Shown in pieces: positions 17,399 through 27,763 of a DNA stretch of 64,000 nucleotides. The DNA lies in the NCBI GenBank assembly GCA_003278535.1, contig QCEG01000001.1, positions 124,001 to 188,000 of the forward strand, read 5' to 3'. Positions within the stretch are counted from its first letter, which is position 1, and every line of letters starts with the position of its first letter. The notes under the pieces are model-generated. The model had not been told where the DNA came from. It ran no database searches and saw only the letters and a list, made by a program, of their open reading frames with translations. Made by a program: the position numbers and the translations under genes. Origin of the DNA: Prochlorococcus sp. AG-355-N18. Lineage in GTDB: Bacteria > Cyanobacteriota > Cyanobacteriia > PCC-6307 > Cyanobiaceae.

Positions 17399-18847
17399 AT
17401 GAATTTTAATTCTTTAAGAAAAGAAATTACTAATAATAATATTTCTGTTAAGGAATTAGTTAATGATATCTTTGCAAAAATCGATCAAAAAGATCCTCAA
17501 ATTAACTCTTATATTTGTATTACAAAAGATAATGCTATTGAGCAAGCAGAGAACATTGATAAATTAATTCAAAATAAAGAAAAACTGCCACCTCTCGCTG
17601 GGATTCCAATAGCAATAAAGGATAATATTTGCACCAAAGGAGTTGCAACAACTTGTGCAAGTAAAATGCTCAAAACCTTTGTTGCGCCTTATGAATCCAC
17701 CGCTTCAAGTAAATTATGGTCTTCAGGGGGAATTTGTTTAGGAAAAACAAATCTAGACGAATTTGCAATGGGTAGTTCAACGGAAACTTCTGTATTTGGA
17801 GTCACTTCAAATCCTTGGGATAATAATAGAGTCCCAGGAGGGAGTTCAGGCGGAAGTGCAGCTGCAGTTGCCGCTGGATTTTGTGCAGCGGCTATAGGTT
17901 CTGATACAGGTGGATCAATAAGGCAACCAGCTTCTTTTTGTGGCGTCGTAGGTCTTAAACCTACTTATGGCAGAGTCAGCAGATGGGGACTTGTAGCATT
18001 TGCTAGCTCTCTTGATCAAATTGGCCCAATTACTAATACCGTCTCAGATGCGGCCGAAATTCTTTATTCAATATCTGGTATAGACCCCTTTGACTCAACA
18101 TGTCTTGACAAGCCAGTACCAAATTATTTGACAGACTTAAATAAATCTATAAAGGGTTTAAAAATTGGAATTATTAAAGAATGTTTTGAACACCCAGGTC
18201 TTAATCCAGAAGTTAAGGAATCTGTTCTTTCTGGAGTTGATAGATTCCAAGCTTTAGGAGCTGAAATTATCGAAGTTGAATGTCCTAGATTTAATGATGG
18301 AATTGCCACATATTATGTCATTGCTCCATCCGAAGCCTCTGCAAATTTAGCTAGATATGATGGAGTTAAATATGGCTATAGATCGAATGAAGGTTCAAAT
18401 CTTATAGACATGACTTCAAAAAGTAGAGCTGAAGGTTTTGGAGATGAGGTACAAAGAAGAATTTTGATAGGTACTTATGCTTTGTCAGCCGGATACAGTG
18501 ATGCCTATTATAAGAAGGCACAAAAAGTTAGGACACTTATAAGAAAAGATTTTGATTATGCTTTTAAAAAAGTAGATGTTTTATTAACTCCAACTTGCCC
18601 AACCACTGCTTTTTTAAAGGGAGATTTTGTCAATGATCCACTTTCAATGTATTTGTCTGATCTATTAACTGTTCCTGCTAATTTAGCAGGCCTCCCAGCA
18701 ATCAGTATCCCTTGTGGTTTTGATAATAAAGGATTACCTATAGGAATGCAATTAATAGGCAATGTATTAGAAGAAGATAGAATATTGAATGCCGCAAATA
18801 TCTTTGAAATTGATGCTCAGGTAATTAAGAACAGACCTTTATTTTAA
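17399..18847 (+). CDS. gatA: Asp-tRNA(Asn)/Glu-tRNA(Gln) amidotransferase subunit A
   Basis: This amidase subunit of GatCAB supplies ammonia for transamidating Glu-tRNA(Gln). The Ser-cisSer-Lys triad is readable: Lys in [11 protein letters not shown] near residue 77 and the serines in [15 protein letters not shown] and [15 protein letters not shown] near residues 150-180. The 482-residue length is normal. It starts with ATG, 29 bases after the DUF1816 gene. Confidence 0.98.
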   Translation: MNFNSLRKEITNNNISVKELVNDIFAKIDQKDPQINSYICITKDNAIEQAENIDKLIQNKEKLPPLAGIPIAIKDNICTKGVATTCASKMLKTFVAPYESTASSKLWSSGGICLGKTNLDEFAMGSSTETSVFGVTSNPWDNNRVPGGSSGGSAAAVAAGFCAAAIGSDTGGSIRQPASFCGVVGLKPTYGRVSRWGLVAFASSLDQIGPITNTVSDAAEILYSISGIDPFDSTCLDKPVPNYLTDLNKSIKGLKIGIIKECFEHPGLNPEVKESVLSGVDRFQALGAEIIEVECPRFNDGIATYYVIAPSEASANLARYDGVKYGYRSNEGSNLIDMTSKSRAEGFGDEVQRRILIGTYALSAGYSDAYYKKAQKVRTLIRKDFDYAFKKVDVLLTPTCPTTAFLKGDFVNDPLSMYLSDLLTVPANLAGLPAISIPCGFDNKGLPIGMQLIGNVLEEDRILNAANIFEIDAQVIKNRPLF

Positions 18848-18931
18848 ATTTGTATTAATAATTAATTTGTAACCAGAAAGTATAGATCTTTTAAAAATTT
18901 TCTCTATCTTATATATATAAATTATTTGAAT

Positions 18932-21900
18932 ATGGCTTTCGTTCCGCTTCATAATCATAGTGACTACAGCTTGCTTGATGGTGCCAGTCAAATTTCAAAA
19001 ATTGTTGATAGAGCTTGTGATCTTGGAATGGAATCGATAGCTCTTACTGATCATGGAGTTATGTATGGTGTTCTTGATTTGGTCAAGAAGTGTAAAGAGA
19101 AAGGTATAAAACCAATTATTGGCAATGAAATGTATGTGATTAATGGTTCTATTGATGACCCTCAACCAAAAAAAGAAAAAAGATATCATTTGGTGGTGTT
19201 AGCGAAAAATTATACTGGATATAAGAATCTAGTGAAGTTAACAACAATTAGTCACCTAAATGGGATGAGAGGTCGAGGCATTTTTTCTAGACCATGTATT
19301 GATAAATCCCTTTTAAGCAAATATAGTGATGGTTTGATTGTTTCTACAGCTTGTCTTGGTGGAGAGATACCTCAGGCTATTTTAAAAGGTAGATTAGACG
19401 TAGCAGAAGATATAGCTATTTGGTATAAAAAATTATTTGCAGATGACTTTTATCTAGAAATACAAGATCACGGCTCTATTGAGGATAGAATTGTTAACGT
19501 TGAATTAATAAAAATTGGGAAGAAGCATCAAATAAAAGTCATCGCGACCAACGACGCACACTACTTATCTAGTATGGATGTTGAAGCACATGACGCTTTG
19601 CTTTGTGTATTAACAGGAAAACTAATAAGTGATGAAAAAAGATTGAGATATACCGGTACAGAATATATTAAAAGTGAAAGTGAAATGCTTGAACTCTTTA
19701 AAGATCATATTGATGATGAATCTATAATTGAGGCAATTAACAATACAATAGAAATTTCTCAGAAAGTTGAAGAATTTGATTTGTTTGGTAATTATAGAAT
19801 GCCAAAATTCCCTCTTAACGAAGATACTGATTCATTCTCTTTCCTTACAGAATTATCTAATAAAGGTCTTTTAAAAAGACTTAAAAAAAATGATCTTACA
19901 GAAGTTGATGAGAACTATAAAAAAAGACTATCTTCCGAATTAAAAATTATTAAAGATATGGGCTTCCCAGATTATTTTTTGGTTGTTTGGGACTACATCA
20001 AATTTGCTAGAGACAACTCTATACCCGTAGGACCAGGTAGAGGCTCTGCAGCAGGCTCATTAGTAGCTTATGCTCTTCAAATTACAAATATAGATCCTGT
20101 TGAGCATGGATTGTTGTTTGAGAGATTTTTAAATCCAGCAAGAAAGTCAATGCCAGATATTGACACCGACTTTTGTATTGATAGGAGAAATGAAGTTATA
20201 GATTATGTTACTAATCGTTATGGAGAGGATAAAGTTGCGCAAATAATTACTTTCAATAAGATGACCTCTAAGGCGGTTTTGAAAGATGTTGCAAGGGTTT
20301 TAGATATACCATATGGAGAAGCGGACAAATTGGCTAAGTTAATACCGGTAGTAAGAGGGAAACCTTATAAATTAAATGAAATGATTGACAAGAATTCTCC
20401 TAGCAAAGAGTTCAGAGAAAAATATATTAATGATAATAGAGTGAAAAAATGGGTTGATTTGGCTTTGAGAATTGAAGGAACTAATAAAACATATGGGGTT
20501 CATGCTGCTGGAGTGGTTATCGCATCAGATCCTCTTGATGAACTTGTACCTCTTCAAAGAAATAATGAAGGGCAAATAATAACCCAATATTCTATGGACG
20601 ATATCGAATCACTTGGATTATTGAAAATGGATTTTTTAGGTCTTAAGAATCTTACAATGATTGAAAAAACAGTTTCTCTAATTAATCAATCTACTGGAAG
20701 GAAAATAAATATTGATGAGTTACCACAAAATGACGGTAAAACCTTTGATCTTATCGGGAGAGGAGATCTTGAAGGTATTTTTCAACTTGAATCTTCCGGT
20801 ATGAAACAGGTCGTTAGGGATTTCAAACCTAGCTCTCTAGAGGATATTTCTTCCATATTGGCTCTTTATAGACCTGGACCTCTTGATGCAGGCCTTATAC
20901 CTAAATTCATAAATAGAAAAAATGGGAACGAAAAGGTTGATTTCCCTCATCCTTTTATTAAGTCAATCCTCACTGAAACCTATGGAATTATGGTTTACCA
21001 AGAACAAATCATGAAAATTGCTCAAGACCTAGCCGGTTATTCTCTGGGTGATGCTGATTTACTTCGAAGAGCAATGGGGAAAAAGAAAGTTTCTGAAATG
21101 GTAAAGCATAGGAATATTTTTGTAGACGGTTCCATGAAGAAAGGTGTAAATGAAAAATTAGCTAATGATCTTTTTGATCAAATGGTTTTGTTCGCAGAAT
21201 ATTGTTTTAACAAAAGCCACTCAACTGCTTATGGTGCAGTAACTTATCAAACTGCATTTTTGAAGGCTCATTTTCCTGTTGCATATATGGCAGCCCTTTT
21301 AAGCGTTAATTCTGGTTCTAGCGACAAGATGCAAAGATATATTTCTAATTGTTATTCCATGGGAATAGATGTTATTTCACCGAGCATTAATTTTTCTGGT
21401 GTTGATTTCACTATTAAGAATAATCAGATTTTATTCGGGTTATCTGCAATTAAGAATTTAGGAGATTCTGCAATAAGAAATATAATTGAAAACCGAAATA
21501 GTTTTGGAACCTTTAATTCATTATCAGATTTGTGCGACCGTTTGCCTTCTAATGTTCTTAACAAAAGAAGTCTTGAATCTCTAATTCATTGTGGAGCATT
21601 AGATGAGTTTTCTAATGATAATAATAGAGCTCAGTTATTGTCAGATCTTGAACATGTTATTGAGTGGGCCTATTCAAGAAATCGTGATAGATTATCAGGG
21701 CAAGGAAATCTATTTGACTCTGAAGGAGAATTTTCTAATGTCGCTTTTTCAGATTCACAATTAGCTAAGGTTGATGATTATTCACTTATTGAGAAATTAA
21801 AGTTAGAAAAGCAGTTATTAGGCTTTTACTTATCTGACCATCCTCTAAAGCACTTAACTAAACCCGCAAAACTTGTATCACCTATAAGCATTTCACAGTT

Positions 21901-22429
21901 AGAAGAAACAAAAGATAGAACCAAAGTTTCTTTAGTTGGAATGATCCCTGATTTAAAGCAAATTACAACGAGAAAAGGAGATAGGATGGCTATAGTTCAG
22001 CTTGAAGATCTTTCTGGAAGTTGCGAAGCAATAGTTTTTCCAAAAACCTATGTCAGATTATCCGAATTTCTTTTGACTGATACTAGATTATTGGTTTGGG
22101 GAACAATAGATAAAAAAAGTGATAAGACTCAATTAATAATTGATGATTGCAGAGAAATAGATAACCTTAAATTGCTTATTATTAATCTTGAAAGTTCTCA
22201 AGCATCAGATGTAAGAGTACAAAATACTTTAAGAAACTGTTTAACTAAATTTAAACCAGATAAAGATAGATGTGGAATCAAGACTCCAGTTTTAGCTGCA
22301 GTAAGAAATGAGCATAGTGTTACTTACGTTAAATTTGGCGATCAATTCTGTATTGGAGATATCCAAGGAGCATGCAAATTATTAGAAGAAAATTCTTTCC
22401 AAGTTAACTTGAAATCTTTAGTTTCCTAG
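18932..22429 (+). CDS. dnaE: DNA polymerase III alpha subunit
   Basis: The replicative polymerase. The PHP domain opens the protein (FVPLHNHSDYSLLDGASQ, ALTDHGVMYG). The polymerase catalytic region has VGPGRGSAAGSLVAYAL and PDIDTDFCIDRR (catalytic aspartates) near residues 375-415, then YGVHAAGVVI and FNKSHSTAYGAVTYQTAFLKAHFP. An OB-fold near the C-terminus (VSLVGMIPDLKQITTRKGDRMA) follows. The track begins at a TTG (18926); the ATG at 18932 (MAFVPLHNHSDYS) is the better start, giving 1165 residues. Its stop is 1 base from the convergent PAM68 stop. Confidence 0.97.
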   Translation: MAFVPLHNHSDYSLLDGASQISKIVDRACDLGMESIALTDHGVMYGVLDLVKKCKEKGIKPIIGNEMYVINGSIDDPQPKKEKRYHLVVLAKNYTGYKNLVKLTTISHLNGMRGRGIFSRPCIDKSLLSKYSDGLIVSTACLGGEIPQAILKGRLDVAEDIAIWYKKLFADDFYLEIQDHGSIEDRIVNVELIKIGKKHQIKVIATNDAHYLSSMDVEAHDALLCVLTGKLISDEKRLRYTGTEYIKSESEMLELFKDHIDDESIIEAINNTIEISQKVEEFDLFGNYRMPKFPLNEDTDSFSFLTELSNKGLLKRLKKNDLTEVDENYKKRLSSELKIIKDMGFPDYFLVVWDYIKFARDNSIPVGPGRGSAAGSLVAYALQITNIDPVEHGLLFERFLNPARKSMPDIDTDFCIDRRNEVIDYVTNRYGEDKVAQIITFNKMTSKAVLKDVARVLDIPYGEADKLAKLIPVVRGKPYKLNEMIDKNSPSKEFREKYINDNRVKKWVDLALRIEGTNKTYGVHAAGVVIASDPLDELVPLQRNNEGQIITQYSMDDIESLGLLKMDFLGLKNLTMIEKTVSLINQSTGRKINIDELPQNDGKTFDLIGRGDLEGIFQLESSGMKQVVRDFKPSSLEDISSILALYRPGPLDAGLIPKFINRKNGNEKVDFPHPFIKSILTETYGIMVYQEQIMKIAQDLAGYSLGDADLLRRAMGKKKVSEMVKHRNIFVDGSMKKGVNEKLANDLFDQMVLFAEYCFNKSHSTAYGAVTYQTAFLKAHFPVAYMAALLSVNSGSSDKMQRYISNCYSMGIDVISPSINFSGVDFTIKNNQILFGLSAIKNLGDSAIRNIIENRNSFGTFNSLSDLCDRLPSNVLNKRSLESLIHCGALDEFSNDNNRAQLLSDLEHVIEWAYSRNRDRLSGQGNLFDSEGEFSNVAFSDSQLAKVDDYSLIEKLKLEKQLLGFYLSDHPLKHLTKPAKLVSPISISQLEETKDRTKVSLVGMIPDLKQITTRKGDRMAIVQLEDLSGSCEAIVFPKTYVRLSEFLLTDTRLLVWGTIDKKSDKTQLIIDDCREIDNLKLLIINLESSQASDVRVQNTLRNCLTKFKPDKDRCGIKTPVLAAVRNEHSVTYVKFGDQFCIGDIQGACKLLEENSFQVNLKSLVS

Positions 22430-22430
22430 A

Positions 22431-22880
22431 TTAATTTTTATCCTCGAAATTTTGTGTTGCAGGTTTGAAGGCTGCTTTTGCGCGTTGTATGTTCATTGGA
22501 ATATTTTCAATACCAAAAAAAGATCCAGGTTCTTTATCCCAACTAGCTGATAATATTCCAAAACTCAATCCTGCTAGACCTAACAAAAAAAACAATGCTG
22601 AAATTGCAATTGTTGATGAAGGAGGTATTTCAGCAATATTTCTCGTTACTATGATGTAGCTAACAACGAAAACCGACATCCCTAATATTGTGGGAATTCC
22701 TGCTGTAAAAAATATTCTTCTTGCCATTCTATCAGCAACATATTTTGGTATACCAGTTGATGATCTTTTTGGGGTAGTTTCAGTACTTGATGCTTTTTCT
22801 AGATTAGAAAACGCAGTTTTCTCAGAATAATTTTTTTTCTTTTTAAATTGTGTCTTTTTTTTAGATTGCTTTTTTTTCAT
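22431..22880 (-). CDS. PAM68 family protein (DUF3464), photosystem II assembly factor
   Basis: A homologue of plant PAM68, an assembly factor for early photosystem II complexes. It has a Lys-rich N-terminal tail (KKKQSKKKTQFKKKK), the signature IPKYVADRMARRIFFTAGIPT near residue 45, two transmembrane helices and a conserved C-terminal block SASWDKEPGSFFGIENIP. At 149 residues it has the expected size. It is encoded downstream of rpsO with a 9-base gap. Confidence 0.88.
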   Translation of the reverse strand: MKKKQSKKKTQFKKKKNYSEKTAFSNLEKASSTETTPKRSSTGIPKYVADRMARRIFFTAGIPTILGMSVFVVSYIIVTRNIAEIPPSSTIAISALFFLLGLAGLSFGILSASWDKEPGSFFGIENIPMNIQRAKAAFKPATQNFEDKN

Positions 22881-22889
22881 TAATTGAAA

Positions 22890-23159
22890 TCATCCTCTGA
22901 TTCCAATTTTCTTTACTAGCTCTTGATATCTCTGAACGTTTTTGTCTTTTATGAAAGAAAGTAATCTTTTCCTTTTACCAATCATTTTTAATAATCCTTG
23001 CCTAGAAGCGAAATCATGAATGTTTCCCTGGAGGTGGTCACTTAATTTCGATATTCTTTTTGAAAGCAGTGCTACTTGAACTTCGGCTGAACCTGTATCA
23101 GTTGGATGTACTTGATGAGTCTCAATCAGCTTCTGTTTTTCAGCTGTATCTAATGACAT
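22890..23159 (-). CDS. rpsO: 30S ribosomal protein S15
   Basis: It binds 16S rRNA in the central domain. All conserved blocks of S15 are present in 89 residues: [38 protein letters not shown] and [12 protein letters not shown]. The start is ATG. It precedes the PAM68 gene and follows ruvA on the same strand. Confidence 0.98.
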   Translation of the reverse strand: MSLDTAEKQKLIETHQVHPTDTGSAEVQVALLSKRISKLSDHLQGNIHDFASRQGLLKMIGKRKRLLSFIKDKNVQRYQELVKKIGIRG

Positions 23160-23191
23160 AAATTTTATTTCTTTTACTCTATGATACTACG

Positions 23192-23869
23192 TCAGCTAGC
23201 GATATTACTACTTTCCTTATCTAGATAATTCATAGCCAATTTCAATAAATTTTCAAATGATAAATTATTTTCTTTTTTTGCAAGGAAATCTACTTTATTA
23301 ATAATAATTGGCAAAATAGTTTTGATTTCTTTATTTTTGTAATTTAATGATTGAAGAGTTAACTGAAGATCTTCGATCATTTTATTAATTTCTGGATCCT
23401 TAATCTCAAATTCATCTTTTGCTTTTTCTTCTTCAAATTGTATTTCACTTTTAAATTTATTTTTTAGTTCTAAAATTAACCGATCACTCATTTTTTGACC
23501 TACACCAGGTACGGAACAAATTAATTTTTTGTTTTGTGTCTTTATTGCATTGATAACTTCACCGATAGATAATTTATTTAATATCCCCATACCGATTTGA
23601 GATCCAACACCTCTGATACTTAAAATTTCAATAAAGAAATTCTTTTGTTCCTTTGATGTAAAGCCAAATAGTAAATCTGAATCTTCCTTTTTAATATGTT
23701 TTAACCAAAGAGTAATTTTTTTATTAGATATCTGATTTGTTTTTAATTTTAGAAAAAAGGATTCTAGTATTTGTATTTCGTATCCTAATCCTTGACAATT
23801 TATTAAAACAAAAAATTTTTGATTAGTTTGCCATGAGTCAACCAATTCTCCATTTATCCAACTAATCAA
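23192..23869 (-). CDS. ruvA: Holliday junction DNA helicase subunit RuvA
   Basis: It binds four-way junctions and recruits RuvB for branch migration. Domain I is an OB fold (MISWINGELVDSW), the helix-hairpin-helix region is ILSIRGVGSQIGMGIL and CSVPGVGQKMSDRLILELK near residues 95-135, and a flexible acidic linker precedes the short domain III (IEDLQLTLQSLNYKNKEI). The start is TTG, directly after the stop codon of the upstream small-protein gene. The 225-residue length is normal. Confidence 0.95.
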   Translation of the reverse strand: MISWINGELVDSWQTNQKFFVLINCQGLGYEIQILESFFLKLKTNQISNKKITLWLKHIKKEDSDLLFGFTSKEQKNFFIEILSIRGVGSQIGMGILNKLSIGEVINAIKTQNKKLICSVPGVGQKMSDRLILELKNKFKSEIQFEEEKAKDEFEIKDPEINKMIEDLQLTLQSLNYKNKEIKTILPIIINKVDFLAKKENNLSFENLLKLAMNYLDKESSNIAS

Positions 23870-24226
23870 TTAACCACCATCCACCTGACATCCTATTAAT
23901 GCTCCTGCCGTTCCGCCAGCAGGTACTGCCCAAAATCTATCTTTCCCTCTAGAGGAAGATAGTGCTATTCCAGCACCAAGAAGTCCTCCTATAACAGAAC
24001 CTTCACTACAGTCATTATCATCTATTTTTTCAGCTGTGCTTTGACCTCCACAAGGTATTACAACGTCAACCTCATAACTTTTCACGTAGCCAGGATTTGA
24101 TTTGGTTCCAGGAATGTATTCCTCTCTGTATTCAGTTCTTGTGCAAGTTACTGACTTTGGGGTCGTTGCATTAACTTGAACAATAGGAGAAAAACAAAAT
24201 AATAAAGCTAAATAGAAAAATTTCAC
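23870..24226 (-). CDS. Secreted small protein with glycine-rich segment
   Basis: 118 residues with a signal peptide (MKFFYLALLFCFSPIVQVNA, probable cleavage after residue 20). The mature part has an even number of cysteines and a C-terminal glycine-rich region (GGLLGAGIALSS ... PAGGTAGALIG) resembling glycine-zipper envelope proteins. The role is unknown. Its stop codon touches the ruvA start, so the two are probably co-transcribed without a functional link. Confidence 0.7.
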   Translation of the reverse strand: MKFFYLALLFCFSPIVQVNATTPKSVTCTRTEYREEYIPGTKSNPGYVKSYEVDVVIPCGGQSTAEKIDDNDCSEGSVIGGLLGAGIALSSSRGKDRFWAVPAGGTAGALIGCQVDGG

Positions 24227-24250
24227 TTTTTTTTAATTAATAATTATATT

Positions 24251-25141
24251 CTATGTCCTTTTGATTATTTTGGTAGTAGATATAATAGTTCCTAATAATA
24301 CTAGTGAAGCTCCTAATAAAAAATTTATATTTATTATTTCACTAAAAAACAAAATCCCCCAAATTGAACCGAATAAAACTTGCAAATAGTTAATTGTTGA
24401 AGCTTCAGAAGCAGGTAAATTTTTTAATCCTACAGTTAAGAAAGTCTGACCTAATTGAGTAAATAAGCCAATGCCAACTATCCAGACTAATTCATTCCAA
24501 GTTGGGGTAACCCAGTTCATTAATACAATTGGCAATAAAGCTATAAAAGATACAAGTGGAAAATATTCAATAATTACATAAACATCTTCAGTAAATGAAA
24601 GTTTCTTGACTGTAACGTAAGCCAATGCAGTGAAGATTGCCCCAAGAAATGCGATCGAAATCGAAACATTTTCAATTTCAACGTTTATATTTGATAATTG
24701 ACTTGGATTTAATATTACTAATATTCCAATCCAGCCAATAAGTAAAGCAAAAATTATATTCCGAGTTATTTTTTCGTTTATAAATATGCCAGCGAATATA
24801 GATATAAAGATAGGGTATGTGTACTGAATGACAGTAGATATACTGAGGGGCATATTTCTAATAGCATCAAAAATGCAAACTAAAGCTAAAGTTCCTAAAA
24901 CACCTCTTAAGATAAGTAATGGTCTATTGTTGCCCCAAGGATTTATATTTTTTAAATTAATTATGAATAATGTAATAATTAAACTCAACAATGATCTGAA
25001 TAAAACTAATTCGTAAATAGGTATCCTTTTATCAATATTTTTTACGCATAAAGTCATCAAACTAAAGAAGAATGAAGCGAATACCAAATTAAACTTATTC
25101 AAAGAATTAAATTTTTTATCTAATTCTGCAATATTTAACAT
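24251..25141 (-). CDS. EamA/DMT-family transporter
   Basis: An inner membrane protein of 296 residues with ten predicted helices in two five-helix repeats, typical of the drug/metabolite transporter superfamily. Recognisable blocks are YELVLFRSLLSLIITL, LRGVLGTLALVCIFDAI, STVIQYTYPIFISIFAG and ASTINYLQVLFGSIWGILFF. The substrate is unknown; the family includes amino-acid and metabolite exporters. It is divergent from dnaG across about 94 bases. Confidence 0.85.
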   Translation of the reverse strand: MLNIAELDKKFNSLNKFNLVFASFFFSLMTLCVKNIDKRIPIYELVLFRSLLSLIITLFIINLKNINPWGNNRPLLILRGVLGTLALVCIFDAIRNMPLSISTVIQYTYPIFISIFAGIFINEKITRNIIFALLIGWIGILVILNPSQLSNINVEIENVSISIAFLGAIFTALAYVTVKKLSFTEDVYVIIEYFPLVSFIALLPIVLMNWVTPTWNELVWIVGIGLFTQLGQTFLTVGLKNLPASEASTINYLQVLFGSIWGILFFSEIININFLLGASLVLLGTIISTTKIIKRT

Positions 25142-25235
25142 TTAAAAAAATAGTTTAATTGTGAAATTAAGTAGATTCTTATTTGATTTTGACCTATAAC
25201 AAATAAATCATTATTTGTTTTTGATAAAAATCTCA

Positions 25236-27269
25236 ATGGTTCATTCTATACACCCAAGAACTATCCAAGAGGTTAAGGAAAAAGCAGATATTGTTGACGT
25301 TATATCTGAACATATTGTTCTTAAGAAGAAAGGCAAGGAATTTGTTGGAATTTGTCCTTTTCATGATGATACTAAGCCATCTATGACAGTATCTCCAACT
25401 AAACAATTCTATTACTGTTTTTCTTGTGGTGCAGGTGGAAACTCTATTAAATTTTTAATGGAATTTACTCGTGCAAATTTTTCAGATGTTGTACTTTCTC
25501 TTGCTAAAAAAAATAATATTAATGTTGAAAATCTTGAGGGTCCCCAAGTAGAAGCTTATAAAAAACAACTTTCTAGAAAGGAAGAGCTTTATAAAATATT
25601 AAGAGTCACTAAAAATTGGTTTAAATCTCAATTAAATAATTCTCTTGGTTCTGAAGCCATGAAATATTTAAAATCTAAGAGAAACTTGAGTAACAAGATT
25701 ATTGATAACTTTGAACTAGGCTTTGCCCCAAATTCATGGAATGATTTGTTTAATTATCTTTCCAAGGTAGAAAAATTCCCCATTAATTTAATATTAGCTT
25801 CGGGTCTTGCAATTTCTAAAGATAATTCTGACAAGATTTATGATCGTTTTAGAAATAGATTAATTGTTCCAATACATGATATGCAGGGAAGAGTAGTTGC
25901 CTTTGGAGGAAGATCTCTTGATGGTCAGGAACCCAAATATCTTAATTCTCCTGAATCAGAGATATTTGAAAAGGGAAAAATGTTGTTTGCCTTCGAAAAA
26001 GCTTCTAGTGATATTAGAAAAAGAGATAAAGCTATTATTGTTGAAGGCTACTTTGATGTTATTTCTCTTCATTCAAAGGGTATAACTAATTCTGTTGCTT
26101 CTCTTGGTACCGCATTAAACAAGTATCAAATTTCTCAACTATGTAGATGTACAGATAATAAAAATATAATTTTGAATTTTGATTCTGATAATGCAGGAAT
26201 TTTAGCTACAAAAAGAGTAATTAAAGAAGTTGAGACCCTATCCCTTCATGATCAAATTAATCTTAAGATACTTCAACTAAGTCATTTTAAAGATCCTGAC
26301 GAATATTTGAATAGTCATACACCTGAAGATTATTTTAATTTAATTGATAATTCATCCTTTTGGATTGATTGGGAGATTGATCAGATCTTTAAAGATCAAG
26401 ATTTAACTAAGTCTGAAATTTTCCAAAGTGTTATTTCTTCATTGGTAAAATTGTTGAGTAAATTACCTCAATCATCAACCAGAACTCATTATTTACAAAA
26501 AGTTTCCGAACAATTAAGTAAGGGACAAGCTAGGTTAGCAATACAGTTTGAACAAGATTTAAGAAATCAAGTAAAGGGATTTCGTTGGCATGGTAGATCA
26601 AAAAAATTTGAACAGCCAAATGAAATTTCTCGACGGGAAAAAAATGAATCGGAAATAATTTTTTATTATTTACATTGTCCAGATCTTAGGCTATTTATTC
26701 GTGATGAATTTCTCAAAAGAGAAATTAATGGTTTTAATACTAGTTATATTCAAAGCTTATGGGAAGCTATTTCAAAAATTGAACAAAATAATTTAGGTTT
26801 AAATTACTTAAATGATTTAAAACAATCAAATAGTCAAAATCTTCAAAAAGATTTTTCTTCTATTAACTTAATTTCACTTCTGCCTGACTACTTAGCTCTC
26901 AATAATCCTGAATCATCAAATAAAATTAATATTTTTATTAATCCAAATGAGTTGTTTTTAACATTGCTGAGTAATCCTAAAGACAATTTACTAGGAACAT
27001 TATCACTTCTTGAGAAATATAATTCTCTAAAAAGATGTAGACATTTAATAGAATCTTGGGGTTCTCAAAGATTAAAAACTTTAGAAAATTGTATATCTAT
27101 TTTAATTGAAAATCCTTCTTCAGGTTCTTCAAATACAAATAAAGAGATAGATGATCTTTTTAAGGATTTAAACTCAGATGCCATTAAATTTCAGGAATTA
27201 TATTACCTAGAAAGACAACATATAAATTTTTTAGACAAACAACGTTGTGGTAATTTCCTCGCTAGTTAA
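25236..27269 (+). CDS. dnaG: DNA primase
   Basis: It synthesises RNA primers for replication. The N-terminal zinc-binding domain is CPFHDDTKPSMTV...YYCFSCGAGGN (CHC2 pattern) near residues 40-65. The Toprim core shows VEGYFDVISLHSKGI near 275 and LNFDSDNAGILATKRV near 320. The C-terminal third is less conserved and should hold the DnaB-interaction domain. The track start at 25215 (TTG) adds seven residues; the ATG at 25236 (MVHSIHPRTIQEVKEKADIV) fits the family, giving 677 residues. Confidence 0.96.
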   Translation: MVHSIHPRTIQEVKEKADIVDVISEHIVLKKKGKEFVGICPFHDDTKPSMTVSPTKQFYYCFSCGAGGNSIKFLMEFTRANFSDVVLSLAKKNNINVENLEGPQVEAYKKQLSRKEELYKILRVTKNWFKSQLNNSLGSEAMKYLKSKRNLSNKIIDNFELGFAPNSWNDLFNYLSKVEKFPINLILASGLAISKDNSDKIYDRFRNRLIVPIHDMQGRVVAFGGRSLDGQEPKYLNSPESEIFEKGKMLFAFEKASSDIRKRDKAIIVEGYFDVISLHSKGITNSVASLGTALNKYQISQLCRCTDNKNIILNFDSDNAGILATKRVIKEVETLSLHDQINLKILQLSHFKDPDEYLNSHTPEDYFNLIDNSSFWIDWEIDQIFKDQDLTKSEIFQSVISSLVKLLSKLPQSSTRTHYLQKVSEQLSKGQARLAIQFEQDLRNQVKGFRWHGRSKKFEQPNEISRREKNESEIIFYYLHCPDLRLFIRDEFLKREINGFNTSYIQSLWEAISKIEQNNLGLNYLNDLKQSNSQNLQKDFSSINLISLLPDYLALNNPESSNKINIFINPNELFLTLLSNPKDNLLGTLSLLEKYNSLKRCRHLIESWGSQRLKTLENCISILIENPSSGSSNTNKEIDDLFKDLNSDAIKFQELYYLERQHINFLDKQRCGNFLAS

Positions 27270-27285
27270 TATAAAAAGTTTTAAT

Positions 27286-27753
27286 TTATAGGCAGTATTT
27301 TTTAATCAAGTTTTTAACTTTTTTGGGTTTATCTTCAAGAACATAAGCTTCTACTTCTTTCGCATAAGTCCCAGAAAAATTTGAACTAGAGAACTCTAAT
27401 GCTTTTCTTTTACTTTGATGCAATTTGCTTTCTAATTTTTTTATATCCCCTATTGTTTTATTGTCATTACATTTTTGTATCGCATGAGTTGCTTCGTGTC
27501 TTAATGCTTTTCTTACCGCCCTTTCTGTTTTGAAGTTATCTTTATTTGGTTGTTGATTCTTATTTCTAAAATTTGTTTTCCTTTTTGCATTTTCAGTACA
27601 TATTATTATTTTATTTTCTTTAAAATTATGTAGCCCTTTTATTTCTTTGTTTAATAGACATTCAATTTTATTTTCTTCAACTATGTAGTTTGCTTTCATT
27701 AATAAGTTAAGAATCTCTTTATCTAATTTGCTCAAAAATAATATAAATTCCAT
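27286..27753 (-). CDS. Predicted zinc metalloprotease with HExxH motif (M76/ATP23-like)
   Basis: 155 residues with a zincin motif RHEATHAIQKC near residue 90 and a possible third ligand in the downstream KEVEAYVLED. The HEATHAIQKC context resembles the HExxHAxDxC of ATP23-like M76 peptidases, but overall similarity cannot be judged here. No signal peptide is apparent, so it is probably cytoplasmic. It begins 10 bases after the umuC stop on the same strand and likely belongs to the umuDC transcript. Confidence 0.65.
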   Translation of the reverse strand: MEFILFLSKLDKEILNLLMKANYIVEENKIECLLNKEIKGLHNFKENKIIICTENAKRKTNFRNKNQQPNKDNFKTERAVRKALRHEATHAIQKCNDNKTIGDIKKLESKLHQSKRKALEFSSSNFSGTYAKEVEAYVLEDKPKKVKNLIKKYCL

Positions 27754-27763
27754 TCTATTTTGT